Origin: Candidatus Endomicrobiellum incisitermitis | Lineage (GTDB): Bacteria > Elusimicrobiota > Endomicrobiia > Endomicrobiales > Endomicrobiaceae | DNA length: 41,814 bases | Assembly (NCBI GenBank): GCA_031275795.1 | Contig: JAISOG010000036.1 | Span: 1 to 41,814, forward strand | Direction: 5' to 3' | In this document: positions 1 through 8,327 of the stretch, piece by piece | Layout: each line of letters starts with the position of its first letter | How positions within the stretch are numbered: position 1 is the stretch's first letter | Translations under genes and position numbers: made by a program | The notes under the pieces: model-generated | Databases searched by the model: none | What the model saw: the letters and a program-made list of their open reading frames with translations, nothing else | Told to the model about the DNA's origin: nothing

Positions 1-239
1 ACCCAGATGTAAAGGTGATATTGGAAGGACATGCAGATGAGAGAGGAACAAGGAAATATAATATAGATTTGGGGAGAAAAAGAGCGCAGAAGGTAAAAGA
101 GTATTATGAAAGTAAAGGAATTGAAGGTAGTAGGATGAAAATAGAGTCCTATGGTGAAGATATGCTAGAAGATACAGGAATCAGTGAAGAAGCTCACGCT
201 AAAAATAGAAGAGTAGTAACAAGAGTAGTGGGAAAGTGA
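1..239 (+). CDS. OmpA/Pal-like peptidoglycan-binding protein, C-terminal part (partial)
   Basis: The frame is open from the left edge of the window, so the true start lies outside. The visible ~79 residues show the OmpA C-terminal domain: a beta strand ending in the motif EGHADERGTRKYN, then the LGRKRAQKVKEYY helix, a GxxxxRMKIESYGE segment and a terminal NRRVVTRV. In this family the Asp and Arg of these motifs bind the diaminopimelate of peptidoglycan, tying the outer membrane to the wall. That supports a Gram-negative envelope. It could be Pal itself or the end of a larger OmpA-type porin; the missing N-terminus would decide. A strong terminator follows. Confidence 0.85.
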   Translation, partial: PDVKVILEGHADERGTRKYNIDLGRKRAQKVKEYYESKGIEGSRMKIESYGEDMLEDTGISEEAHAKNRRVVTRVVGK

Positions 240-291
240 GCAATAAAGTGATGAACTAAAAATAATTTGTGCTTGGCGTGGCGAACCCACT

Positions 292-330
292 AAAAGGAGC
301 AGGTTAAGTATATATGCCTGCTCCTTTTTT
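292..330 (+). terminator. Rho-independent terminator
   Basis: A perfect 12-bp inverted repeat (292-303 with 317-328, AAAAGGAGCAGG) has a 13-base loop and runs into a T tract ending at 330. It lies 52 bases after the OmpA-like gene and ends that transcript. The A-rich 5' arm could allow some function on the opposite strand as well. Confidence 0.85.
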
Positions 331-518
331 TACTAGGAACAACTCTTTAGAGTTTCCTTAAAATTATTTTCTTTATACTTTTGTAAATCAATAAAAAAGA
401 TTTTTTACCTGTCATTTTTCCTTTTCAAAATTCCCGTATAAACCTCATCTATATTATTTGTCAATGAGTCTTAATAAAATGATAAAATAAATAGAAAAGT
501 AAATTTAAAGGTAAGATA

Positions 519-1635
519 ATGAAAATAGCATATATAATCACCAGTATGGGTGTTGGTGGAGCTGAGATTGTTACTATTGATATTGCAAATCGCATGTCGC
601 GTATGCAAAATGAAATTATAATTTTATACCTCATAGGAACAAACTCTCATCAAGATAAAATTGACAAGTCTATAGAAACTAAAGGACTAAATATAACCAA
701 AAATCCTATTAGTTTTATAAAAGCTCTATTTTATGCAGGAAAAAAGCTTAAAAATTTCAAGCCAGATATTGTACATGCCCAAATGTTTCATGCAAACATT
801 TTTTCTAGAATATTGCACACTTTTTGCAAGTTTCCACAATTAATATGTTCTGAACACTCTAAAATAATTGGAGTTGGTGTACAACATTCATTTCGTATTT
901 TAATTTACCGTATTACAGATTTTCTATCAGACTTAACTACAAATGTTTCAAAAGAAGCAACAGAATTTTTTATAAAACAAAAAGCTTTTAGCAATAATAA
1001 AAGTATACACATGTACAATGGAATAGATTTAAAAAAGTTTTACCCGAACAACAACATACGTAAAGACATGAGAAAACTCTACACCATTACTGATAACGAA
1101 TTTCTTTTTTTAAACGTAGGAAGATTAACCCCGGCAAAAGACCAAAAAAATCTAATAGAAGCGTTTTGTTTGCTTTGTAAAGAATACAAAAACGCAAAAT
1201 TAATGATAGTTGGCAAAGGTGAACTTGAAAAACAACTAAAAGATTTAGTGTTACAAAAAAATATTAAAGATTACGTTATCTTTGCTGGAAATAAAAATAA
1301 TGTGTACGATTATTACAATACAGCAGATGCTTTTGTATCCAGTTCAGCTTGGGAAGGGTTTGGACTTGTCATAGCAGAAGCAATGGCATGTGCTCTGACT
1401 GTAATAGCAACAGACGCAGGAGGCATTAGAGAGGTACTTAATAATGATCAATTTATTGTACCAAAAAGATCCTTTAGCTCTTTATAGAAAAATGAACTAT
1501 GTATACTCTCTTAAAAGTGAAGAACGTAAAGAAATAGGCAACAAAAATTTAAACAGGGTAAAAATTTTTGATATTGATTCTATAGCAAGCAAATGGTTAA
1601 ATATTTATAGTCAACTTAAAAATGGCAACAGCTAA
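519..1635 (+). pseudogene. GT4-family glycosyltransferase, frameshifted
   Basis: The product resembles retaining GT-B glycosyltransferases of family 4, which build lipopolysaccharide or exopolysaccharide from nucleotide sugars. The first frame (519-1487) shows an N-terminal MGVGGAE loop, a central LNVGRLTPAKDQKNL strand, and the donor-binding EGFGLVIAEAMA motif with its E(x7)E pair. After DQFIVPK the frame runs into a stop. The expected continuation, KDPLALYRKM to the end, is in the next frame up to 1635. Reading 'VPKDP' requires removing one A from the A5 run at 1463-1467, so a one-base insertion explains the break. The joined protein would be about 371 residues, normal for GT4. A weak ribosome site (AAGG) precedes 519. 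No other cell-surface sugar genes are adjacent. It could also be a sequencing error or slippage at the homopolymer. Confidence 0.8.
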
Positions 1636-1688
1636 ACTCAATTTGATGCAAAGACTTTATAAGAATAGAATTGAATTTGGAGACGTAG

Positions 1689-2024
1689 ATGTTAAAAAGG
1701 TTTATAAAACACATATATATGAATTGGCATAGACGCCATATTGAATACCATATTAAAAAATTTAAAGAGTTTAATTTAATTTTTCAAAATAATGACACTG
1801 TTAAATTAAGCACCACCGTTCCTGGAGTTTACAAGTTTATTTTATCATACAATAGTGACAAAAAACTTAATCTTAGACTTCTTGAAATGGGTTTTGTTCC
1901 AGGTGTGAAATTAAGAGTCATTAAAAATACCGGCAAAAAAGGTAGTATCATATTGAGAATTAAAGGCTCAAAAATAGTTTTAAGTAATAAGATAACAGAT
2001 AAGATTTTAGTAGAAAGGAAGTAA
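1689..2024 (+). CDS. feoA: FeoA-like ferrous iron transport protein A
   Basis: FeoA is a small SH3-like cytoplasmic partner of the FeoB Fe(II) transporter. The domain is visible in the last ~70 of 111 residues: RLLEMGFVPGVKLRVIKN, then ILRIKGSKIVLSNKITDKILV, which matches the usual 'L..MGf.pG..v.v' and 'lalr...a..I.V' pattern. The first ~37 residues are basic and aromatic-rich and are not part of the usual 75-85 aa FeoA, so this version has an N-terminal extension. The start at 1689 is supported by GGAG at 1679-1682. Three bases separate its stop from feoB, so the two are co-translated. Confidence 0.85.
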   Translation: MLKRFIKHIYMNWHRRHIEYHIKKFKEFNLIFQNNDTVKLSTTVPGVYKFILSYNSDKKLNLRLLEMGFVPGVKLRVIKNTGKKGSIILRIKGSKIVLSNKITDKILVERK

Positions 2025-2027
2025 TAA

Positions 2028-4109
2028 ATGTCTGAAAATAAAAGTATTAAAGTAGCCCTTGTTGGTAACCCAAACAGTGGTAAATCAACAATTTTTAATA
2101 GTTTGACAGGATCAAACCAAAATGTCGGCAACTATCCTGGTGTAACTGTAGAAAAAAAAGAAGATACTATAAAATACAATGATTATAAGATAACTTTTAT
2201 AGATTTACCTGGCATTTATAGTTTATCTGCATATTCTAATGATGAAATAGTAACAAAAAATTTTTTAATAAATCAAAAACCTGACATTATTGTAAATGTT
2301 ATTGATTCCTCAAATATTGAACGTAATTTGTATTTATTTTCCCAAATCACAGAATTTCCTTCTAGTATTATAATTGTCTTAAACATGATAGACATCTTAA
2401 AATATAAAGGTAAAAATATAGATGAAAGCAAAATGGAAAATCTTTTAGGCGTGCCTGTTGTTAGTACTATTGCAAGTAAAAATATTGGAATAACTAATAT
2501 ATTGAATTCACTTATAACTACTTTTGAAAACAATAACATACAAAAACAAACAAGAGCAAAAGTTGATTACGCAGATGTAATGAAAGAAGAAATAAATAAA
2601 TTAGAACCTCTTATACAAGCAAATCCTGAATTTTCTTTATTGCCTAAAAATTGGGTTTCTTTAAAACTTCTAGAAAACGATATTCAAACATTAAATTTAA
2701 TTGAAAATACACAAAATAAAGATAAAATTTTACAACAACTTCAAAAAAGCATAAAACATATAAAAGAACATTTTAACAAAAGACCTGAAGTCATAATAGT
2801 AGAGACACGCTATGGTTTTGCAAGTTCTATTGTTAAAACAGTTCTTAAAAATAGTGTTAAAAACAAAATAGATATAACAGAGATTATAGACACTTTTGTA
2901 TTAAACAAATACCTTGCTATTCCAATTTTTGCCTTAGTAATGTACATGATTTTTAAATTTACATTTATTTTTTCCGGACCTTTAGTTAATATTTTTGATA
3001 TTTTTTTTAAATGGATTGCAAATTTAACATCTAGCATACTTGCATCTGTACAATTAAAATCTTTAATTGTAGACGGTATAATTAGTGGGGTTGGATCAGT
3101 GTTAAAATTTTTTCCACTAGTATTATTTATGTTTTTTGCAATTGCTTTTTTTGAAGATTCTGGATATATGGCCAGAGCTGCATTTGTTATGGATAAAATT
3201 ATGAATAGGTTTAGTCTTAGTGGCAAATCTTTCTTGCCATTAATGCTTTCTACAAATGGATGTGCTGTCCCCGGTATTTTAGCTGCAAGAACCCTGGATT
3301 CCAATAGAGATAGACTAATAACAATGTTTGTAGTTCCATTTATGATATGTGGAGCAAAACTCCCTGTGTTTGCTTTAATCATTGGCACATTTATACCTAT
3401 AAGATATCAAACATTTACAATGTTTGTAATGTATATTTTAAGCATTCTTATAGCTTTAAGCATTGCAAAAATACTTGATAAAATAATCCCTTTAACTGAA
3501 ATGTCACATTTTGTTATAGAACTTCCTCCATATCATATTCCACCCCTGAAAGGTCTCTGCTTAAAAATGTGGGAACGAGGTTGGCTATATGTTAAAAAAG
3601 CAGGTACTATAATAGTTTTTATATCAATATTAATTTGGGCAGCGTTTGCATATCCTAAAGCCCCTTCAGATAAAAATATAGGCACTGTTTCACAGATAAA
3701 CTACAGTTTTGCAGGGAGAATAGGAAATTTACTTGAACCAATCTTTACACCCATAGGAATGGATAAAAATAGAGCTATAGCTTTACTTTCAGGATTTGCA
3801 GCAAAAGAAGTAATAGTTAGTACATTAGGAACAATTTATTCTATAGAAGAAAACAACAATCAAGAAAAATCTTTAAAAGATAAAATCAAAAATGATAAAA
3901 GTTGGTCACCGTTAAAAGGTATAACCTTTTTAATCTTCTGTTTAATCTACATGCCATGTATAGCTTCTGTAATAGTTTTTTTCAAAGAAACAGGCTCTAG
4001 TTATAAATGGCTTTTAGGAATGGTTTTAGGAAATACCTTTTTAGCCTGGATTTGCTCATTTATTGTTTTTAAACTAGGCACTTTTCTAAAATTCGGTACT
4101 GGTGTATAG
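2028..4109 (+). CDS. feoB: FeoB ferrous iron transporter
   Basis: This is the inner-membrane GTP-dependent Fe(II) transporter. The N-terminal G domain shows G1 GNPNSGKS (about residues 13-20), the switch I region NVGNYPGVTVEKK, G3 DLPG and G4 NMID. A helical region follows, then a polytopic membrane part with the two Gate motifs: first NGCAVPGILAARTLDSNRD and PFMICGAKLPVFAL, later GFAAKEVIVSTLGTIYS. Conserved Gate cysteines are present. The length of 693 residues is slightly shorter than the E. coli protein, mainly in the C-terminal tail, and no FeoC gene follows. An AGGAAG ribosome site sits inside the end of feoA. Anaerobic Fe(II) supply fits the hydrogenase and other Fe-S enzymes encoded further along. 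Confidence 0.95.
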   Translation: MSENKSIKVALVGNPNSGKSTIFNSLTGSNQNVGNYPGVTVEKKEDTIKYNDYKITFIDLPGIYSLSAYSNDEIVTKNFLINQKPDIIVNVIDSSNIERNLYLFSQITEFPSSIIIVLNMIDILKYKGKNIDESKMENLLGVPVVSTIASKNIGITNILNSLITTFENNNIQKQTRAKVDYADVMKEEINKLEPLIQANPEFSLLPKNWVSLKLLENDIQTLNLIENTQNKDKILQQLQKSIKHIKEHFNKRPEVIIVETRYGFASSIVKTVLKNSVKNKIDITEIIDTFVLNKYLAIPIFALVMYMIFKFTFIFSGPLVNIFDIFFKWIANLTSSILASVQLKSLIVDGIISGVGSVLKFFPLVLFMFFAIAFFEDSGYMARAAFVMDKIMNRFSLSGKSFLPLMLSTNGCAVPGILAARTLDSNRDRLITMFVVPFMICGAKLPVFALIIGTFIPIRYQTFTMFVMYILSILIALSIAKILDKIIPLTEMSHFVIELPPYHIPPLKGLCLKMWERGWLYVKKAGTIIVFISILIWAAFAYPKAPSDKNIGTVSQINYSFAGRIGNLLEPIFTPIGMDKNRAIALLSGFAAKEVIVSTLGTIYSIEENNNQEKSLKDKIKNDKSWSPLKGITFLIFCLIYMPCIASVIVFFKETGSSYKWLLGMVLGNTFLAWICSFIVFKLGTFLKFGTGV

Positions 4110-4350
4110 GTTAAGAAAATAAGTTAAGTATATACAAGAGTATACAAACGAGTTTATATTCATAATGAATGAACGATAACAGCTTTGACGGTTTGTTGAA
4201 GTAGTGTGTTTTATGTTTATGTTAGACTATCTTATATTGGACTTTACAAAATAAAATATGCTTAATAAAAAATCCCAACTATTACGTTTCAAAGCACTGG
4301 TACTGGTTACTGGTATGTCTAATGTGTACATAACTAAACAATTAGTTAAG
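4110..4350. other. Non-coding gap between feoB and the HU gene
   Basis: About 240 AT-rich bases hold no open frame with a plausible start and no recognisable RNA. There is a short imperfect repetition of ACTGGTA around 4297-4316. No terminator hairpin with a T tract was found after feoB. The HU promoter begins at its right end. Confidence 0.5.
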
Positions 4351-4379
4351 TTGACTTTATCGCATAAATTTATTATAAA
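4351..4379 (+). promoter_or_regulatory. Predicted sigma-70 promoter of the HU-like gene
   Basis: TTGACT at 4351-4356 and TATAAA at 4374-4379 are separated by 17 bases. This predicts a start near 4386 and a leader of about 42 bases that contains GGAGGG at 4414-4419 before the ATG at 4428. Found by eye only. Confidence 0.6.
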
Positions 4380-4427
4380 ATGAATGTGTTTTATAAAATT
4401 TAGTTGCCTATTTGGAGGGACCTTCCG

Positions 4428-4709
4428 ATGAAAAAACGTGACATAATAAAGAAGGTAGTTGATATCTCTGGTTTAACTAAAGGAGATGCAAACAAAGCAA
4501 TTAAAGCTTTAGTTAAAGTAATTCAAACGTCTTTACAAAGTGGAGAAGTAATTTCTTTGTCTGGTCTTGGTTCTTTTAGGATAAAATCCCGACAAAGTAG
4601 GGTGGGGCGTAACCCTAAAACAGGAGAAATAATACCAATCCCTCCTGGAAAAAAAGTGTCTTTTAAACCTAGTGCCACTCTTAGAAAATTTATAGTAAAT
4701 AAACTATAA
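4428..4709 (+). CDS. HU/IHF-family DNA-binding protein
   Basis: A 93-residue histone-like protein. It has the helical N-terminus MKKRDIIKKVV, the turn GLGSFRIKSR (usual GFGtF/GLGsF) and the DNA-arm segment RVGRNPKTGEIIPIP with the minor-groove proline region, ending in FKPSATLRKFI. HU dimers bend and compact DNA. The frame is open upstream to a TTG at 4404, but the ATG at 4428 is chosen because the GGAGGG at 4414-4419 lies 8 bases before it and the family starts here. It could be one of several HU/IHF paralogues; the sequence does not tell HU from IHF. The next gene starts 17 bases later and may be cotranscribed. Confidence 0.92.
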   Translation: MKKRDIIKKVVDISGLTKGDANKAIKALVKVIQTSLQSGEVISLSGLGSFRIKSRQSRVGRNPKTGEIIPIPPGKKVSFKPSATLRKFIVNKL

Positions 4710-4726
4710 AAAAGAATTTAAATACC

Positions 4727-5923
4727 ATGATAAACATAAAACCTTCCAAAAATTTAGCAAAATTGCCACCTTACCTTTTTACAAAAATTAATCAATTGAA
4801 AAAAGAAGCCTATGATAAAAATATAGATGTTATAGACCTTGGAATGGGAAATCCAGACTCGCCGACTCCAAACCATATTATTGAAAGATTGTGTGACACA
4901 ATAAAACATCATAAAAATACCCACAAATATCCTCAAGCTAAAGGAATGCCAAAGTTTAGAAAAGCAATAACAGAGTGGATGGCTCGTCGTTTTGGTGTAG
5001 AACTTAACCCAGAAAACGAAGTTCTTTCATTAATAGGTTCTAAAGAAGGTATAGCTCACTTGTGTATGTCTTACTTAAACCCTGGAGATTACGTCTTAGT
5101 ATGTGATCCGGCATACCCTGTACATTTTAATGGCGTATCTTTAGTTGATGCAAAAATACATTTTATGCCACTTTTAGAAAAAAATAACTTTTTACCTGAC
5201 TTTACAAAAATTCCAGAAAGCGTTGCTAAAAAATCAAAAATAATGTTTTTAAACTATCCAAACAACCCTACCGCAGCTATAGTAGAAGATAACAATTTTT
5301 GGAAAGAGGCAATAAAGTTTTGTAAAAAATATAACATTTTGTTAGTTTCAGACAATGCCTACTCAGAACTTACTTTTGGCGATTATTGTGCTCCTTCTAT
5401 TTTTGAATTTCCAAAAGCAAAAGATGTTGCTTTAGAGTTCCATTCATTTTCAAAAACGTTTAATATGGCAGGATGGAGGCTTGGTTGGGTTTGTGGAGCA
5501 GAACAATTACTTTATCCTTTAGAAAAATTTAAATCATTTTTAGATTATGGTGCTCCAATGTTTATACAACTTGCAGGAGTTGCAGCGTTAAATGGCCCTC
5601 AAAGTTATGTACAAGAACTTTCAAAAATATACGAAAGAAGAATGAAAAAGATGGTTTTTGGTCTACAAAAATTTGGGTGGAATGTGCGTCCCACAAAAGG
5701 CACAATGTACGTTTGGGCAAAACTTCCAGATAAAATGCTTAAAGAAGGGTCTTTAAATATTGCAGAAAAATTAGTAAGAGATACAGGGGTTGTTGTATCT
5801 CCTGGAATTGGGTTTGGCAAACACGGTGAAGGATACATAAGAATGGCTTTAGTAACGCATGATAAAAGATTTCACGATGCATTACTTCGTATAGGAAAAT
5901 TTACAAAAAATTATAAAGAATAA
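4727..5923 (+). CDS. AlaC-like class I/II aminotransferase
   Basis: A fold-type I PLP aminotransferase of 398 residues. Visible landmarks are DLGMGNPD (about 37-44), the NNPT motif (179-182), the cofactor Asp in SDNAY (209) and the PLP lysine in HSFSKTFNMAGWRLGW (K243). The substrate-carboxylate Arg lies near the C-terminus in GYIRMAL. Overall pattern and context resemble AlaC/YfdZ, the glutamate-pyruvate aminotransferase often found next to homoserine dehydrogenase. Aspartate or LL-diaminopimelate aminotransferase activity cannot be excluded. No clear ribosome site precedes the ATG. The hom gene follows after 13 bases, so an amino-acid biosynthesis operon is likely. Confidence 0.85.
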   Translation: MINIKPSKNLAKLPPYLFTKINQLKKEAYDKNIDVIDLGMGNPDSPTPNHIIERLCDTIKHHKNTHKYPQAKGMPKFRKAITEWMARRFGVELNPENEVLSLIGSKEGIAHLCMSYLNPGDYVLVCDPAYPVHFNGVSLVDAKIHFMPLLEKNNFLPDFTKIPESVAKKSKIMFLNYPNNPTAAIVEDNNFWKEAIKFCKKYNILLVSDNAYSELTFGDYCAPSIFEFPKAKDVALEFHSFSKTFNMAGWRLGWVCGAEQLLYPLEKFKSFLDYGAPMFIQLAGVAALNGPQSYVQELSKIYERRMKKMVFGLQKFGWNVRPTKGTMYVWAKLPDKMLKEGSLNIAEKLVRDTGVVVSPGIGFGKHGEGYIRMALVTHDKRFHDALLRIGKFTKNYKE

Positions 5924-5936
5924 CTTAAAGGAATTT

Positions 5937-7223
5937 ATGAAGAAAAAGTTTATCAATATAGGCTTAATAGGCTATGGAACTGTAGGTAAAGGTGTAGTAA
6001 AAATTTTAGAAGAAAACAAAAAGATAGCTTTAAGAAAAGTCGGCAAAGCTATATGTATAAAATCTATTTGCGATTTAAACCCGATAGACAAACCAGAACT
6101 TTATGTTAAAAACTTTAAAGATATTATAAAAGACCCTGAAATAGATTTAATAGTTGAACTTATTGGTGGATATGAGCCAGCAAGAACAATAATAATAGAG
6201 TCTTTAAAAGCCGGTAAAAATGTTGTAACCGCAAACAAAGCAGTACTTGCAAAATATTGGAACCAGATTTTTACAACAGCTCAAGACTGTCAAAAGTCAA
6301 TATATTACGAAGCATCTGTAGGTGGCGTAATACCTGTAGTACAAGGTTTAAGCGAAGGACTTGCATCTGAAGAAATTTTAGAAATTAAAGGTATTCTAAA
6401 TGGAACTACAAATTACATTTTAAGTGAAATGACAAAAAATGGAGTTTCGTATGAAACTGCTTTGAAAAATGCACAAGTTGCAGGATTTGCAGAAGCTGAT
6501 CCTTCTTTTGATGTAAACGGTATAGATACTGCAAACAAACTTGCAATTTTATCTTCACTTGCTTGGGGTAGTTGGATAAAAGTTAAAGATATTTCTGTTA
6601 AGGGAATTGCAGATTTAAATATAGAAGACGTATTAATCACAAGAGATTTTGGGTACGATATAAAACTTATCGGCTGTGCGCAAAAAACAAAAAATGGTAT
6701 AGATTTGTCTGTACAGCCATGCTTAGTAAATCACGAAAACGCTTTTGCAACTGTAGAAAATGAGTACAATGCAGTAATGATAATCGGAAAAGATTCTGGA
6801 GACGTTTTGTTCTATGGGAAAGGTGCAGGGCAACAACCAGCTGCCAGTGCTGTAGTTTCTGATATTATAAATGTTTCAAAATTTATCGTCACTAACACTG
6901 CAGGGATAGTGTCAGATGTAATTTATGATAAAAAGAAAAAAATAAAAATTTTACCAGCAAGTAAGAGCAAGGCATCTTACTATTTAAGATTTTCTGTGTT
7001 AGATAAATCTGGAGTTTTAGCAAAAATTTCAGGAATGCTTGGTAAGCATAAAGTATCTATTGCCAGTTTGTCACAGCCTGATATTAGTGGTAATGATTAT
7101 GCTAGAATTATTATAATTACTCACGAGACTTGTCGTGAAAATATTGAAGGGGCTCTAAAACAGATTAATGCGACAAAGTCTATAGTTAAGTCTAAAACTG
7201 TTAAAATTAAAATAGAAATTTAG
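5937..7223 (+). CDS. hom: Homoserine dehydrogenase with C-terminal ACT domain
   Basis: It reduces aspartate semialdehyde to homoserine, the branch point to threonine and methionine. The N-terminal Rossmann domain starts GLIGYGTVGKGVV. NAD(P)-binding and catalytic regions follow in TANKAVLAKY, the ILNGTTNYIL motif and the AEADPSFDVNGIDTANKLAIL segment. The last ~80 residues form an ACT domain (LRFSVLDKSGVLAKISGML), the usual site of threonine feedback inhibition. The 428-residue length is typical for the monofunctional enzyme. AAGGA lies just before the ATG. No thrB, thrC or aspartokinase is next to it. Confidence 0.95.
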   Translation: MKKKFINIGLIGYGTVGKGVVKILEENKKIALRKVGKAICIKSICDLNPIDKPELYVKNFKDIIKDPEIDLIVELIGGYEPARTIIIESLKAGKNVVTANKAVLAKYWNQIFTTAQDCQKSIYYEASVGGVIPVVQGLSEGLASEEILEIKGILNGTTNYILSEMTKNGVSYETALKNAQVAGFAEADPSFDVNGIDTANKLAILSSLAWGSWIKVKDISVKGIADLNIEDVLITRDFGYDIKLIGCAQKTKNGIDLSVQPCLVNHENAFATVENEYNAVMIIGKDSGDVLFYGKGAGQQPAASAVVSDIINVSKFIVTNTAGIVSDVIYDKKKKIKILPASKSKASYYLRFSVLDKSGVLAKISGMLGKHKVSIASLSQPDISGNDYARIIIITHETCRENIEGALKQINATKSIVKSKTVKIKIEI

Positions 7224-7274
7224 TTTAATTTGACTTTTATTTTGACTTTTTAGCAGAAATTAGGAGATTTATAA

Positions 7275-8225
7275 ATGGACAGTTTGGTATTAGAGTTACT
7301 TGACATAAAACAAATAACAAAAGATGAAGCTTTGAGACTTTTTGATCTAGATATTGAAGAGTTGTTTTTAGTTTCATCAAAAATCCGCAAAAAATATAAG
7401 GGAAACAAAGTAAAAGTATGTTCTATTATTAATGCAAAGTCTGGGCAATGTAGCGAAAATTGTAAATTTTGTGCACAGTCTGCATTTAACAAAACTGATG
7501 TAAAAGTGTACCCTCTTGTTGACACTGAGAAAATAAAAGAGATTTCAACAAAAGCTTTAGATAATGTTGGGTGTTTTGGAATAGTTTCTAGCGGAAATTC
7601 CCTAAATGATAATGAAATTGAAAAACTTTGTGAAATGTTTAAACAGCATAAAAAAGTGTCCCACCTAGGAGTATCTATAGGAAGAATTTCTGATGAAAAT
7701 TTTAAAAAACTTAAAGAGGCTGGCATAAAAAAAATGCATCACAATCTTGAGACTTCAGAAAATTTCTATCCAAATATTTGCTCTACTCACAGCTACAAAG
7801 AAAGGATTGATACTATAAAAAGAGCTAAAAATTTCGGATTCGAGATTTGTTCTGGAGGTCTTTTTGGAATAGGCGAAAGTTTAAAAGATAGAATAGATTT
7901 AGCATTCACATTAAAAGAAATAGGCTCAGATAGTGTTCCAATGAACTTTTTTATGCCTATAAAAGGCATAGCTTTGGAACATTTGCCTGTAATGCACCCT
8001 ATAGAAATTTTAAAAACAATAGCAATTTATAGAATAATCTTACAAACTCCTGACATTATGGTTTGCGGTGGAAGAGAAATGCATTTAAGGGATCTACAGT
8101 CGTGGATTTTCCAAGCAGGCGCAAACGGAATGATGACTGGAGGGTACCTTACAACAATTGGCAGGGATATTATTACAGACAGACAAATGGTAAAAGACTT
8201 AGATATGGAATTAGAAGCAGAATAA
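7275..8225 (+). CDS. bioB: Biotin synthase (radical SAM)
   Basis: It inserts sulfur into dethiobiotin using a radical-SAM [4Fe-4S] cluster and a sacrificial [2Fe-2S] cluster. The CxxxCxxC motif is seen as CSENCKFCAQS near residue 60. Other family landmarks are the LGVSIGRISDE region, HNLETSENFYPNI, CSGGLFGIGE, and the NFFMPIKG and GGREMHLRDLQ segments, the last including the conserved Arg of the auxiliary cluster. The 316-residue length is normal. AGGAG at 7262-7266 supports the start. No bioA, bioD or bioF is adjacent, so it either uses imported dethiobiotin or the other genes are elsewhere. Confidence 0.95.
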   Translation: MDSLVLELLDIKQITKDEALRLFDLDIEELFLVSSKIRKKYKGNKVKVCSIINAKSGQCSENCKFCAQSAFNKTDVKVYPLVDTEKIKEISTKALDNVGCFGIVSSGNSLNDNEIEKLCEMFKQHKKVSHLGVSIGRISDENFKKLKEAGIKKMHHNLETSENFYPNICSTHSYKERIDTIKRAKNFGFEICSGGLFGIGESLKDRIDLAFTLKEIGSDSVPMNFFMPIKGIALEHLPVMHPIEILKTIAIYRIILQTPDIMVCGGREMHLRDLQSWIFQAGANGMMTGGYLTTIGRDIITDRQMVKDLDMELEAE

Positions 8226-8291
8226 TATATATGTTGTGGTCAGCCACGTCAGGTAAAAAATAAATTGTAAATTAAAACCTAGAACAAAACA

Positions 8292-8327
8292 AAAAGCTAA
8301 AAGATTTTTTATAATCTTTTAGCTTTT
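8292..8327. terminator. Bidirectional rho-independent terminator
   Basis: A perfect 15-bp inverted repeat (8292-8306 with 8313-8327) has a 6-base loop; A runs on one side and T runs on the other let it act in both directions. It separates the converging bioB (+) and the secreted repeat-protein gene (-), whose stop codon touches it. Confidence 0.9.

Noticed and set aside
1444-1635. Separate 63-aa gene after the glycosyltransferase
   Set aside because: It lacks a ribosome site and its sequence is exactly the missing C-terminus of the GT4 protein, so it is the shifted end of that gene.
2810-3388. 192-codon open frame opposite feoB
   Set aside because: It lies fully inside feoB on the other strand, has no ribosome site and no recognisable domain; a shadow of an AT-rich membrane protein gene.
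4297-4316. Short ACTGGTA repeats before the HU gene
   Set aside because: Only two to three imperfect copies; too short to support a repeat array or iteron.
7250-7726. 158-codon open frame opposite bioB
   Set aside because: It covers conserved bioB codons on the other strand and shows no domain of its own.
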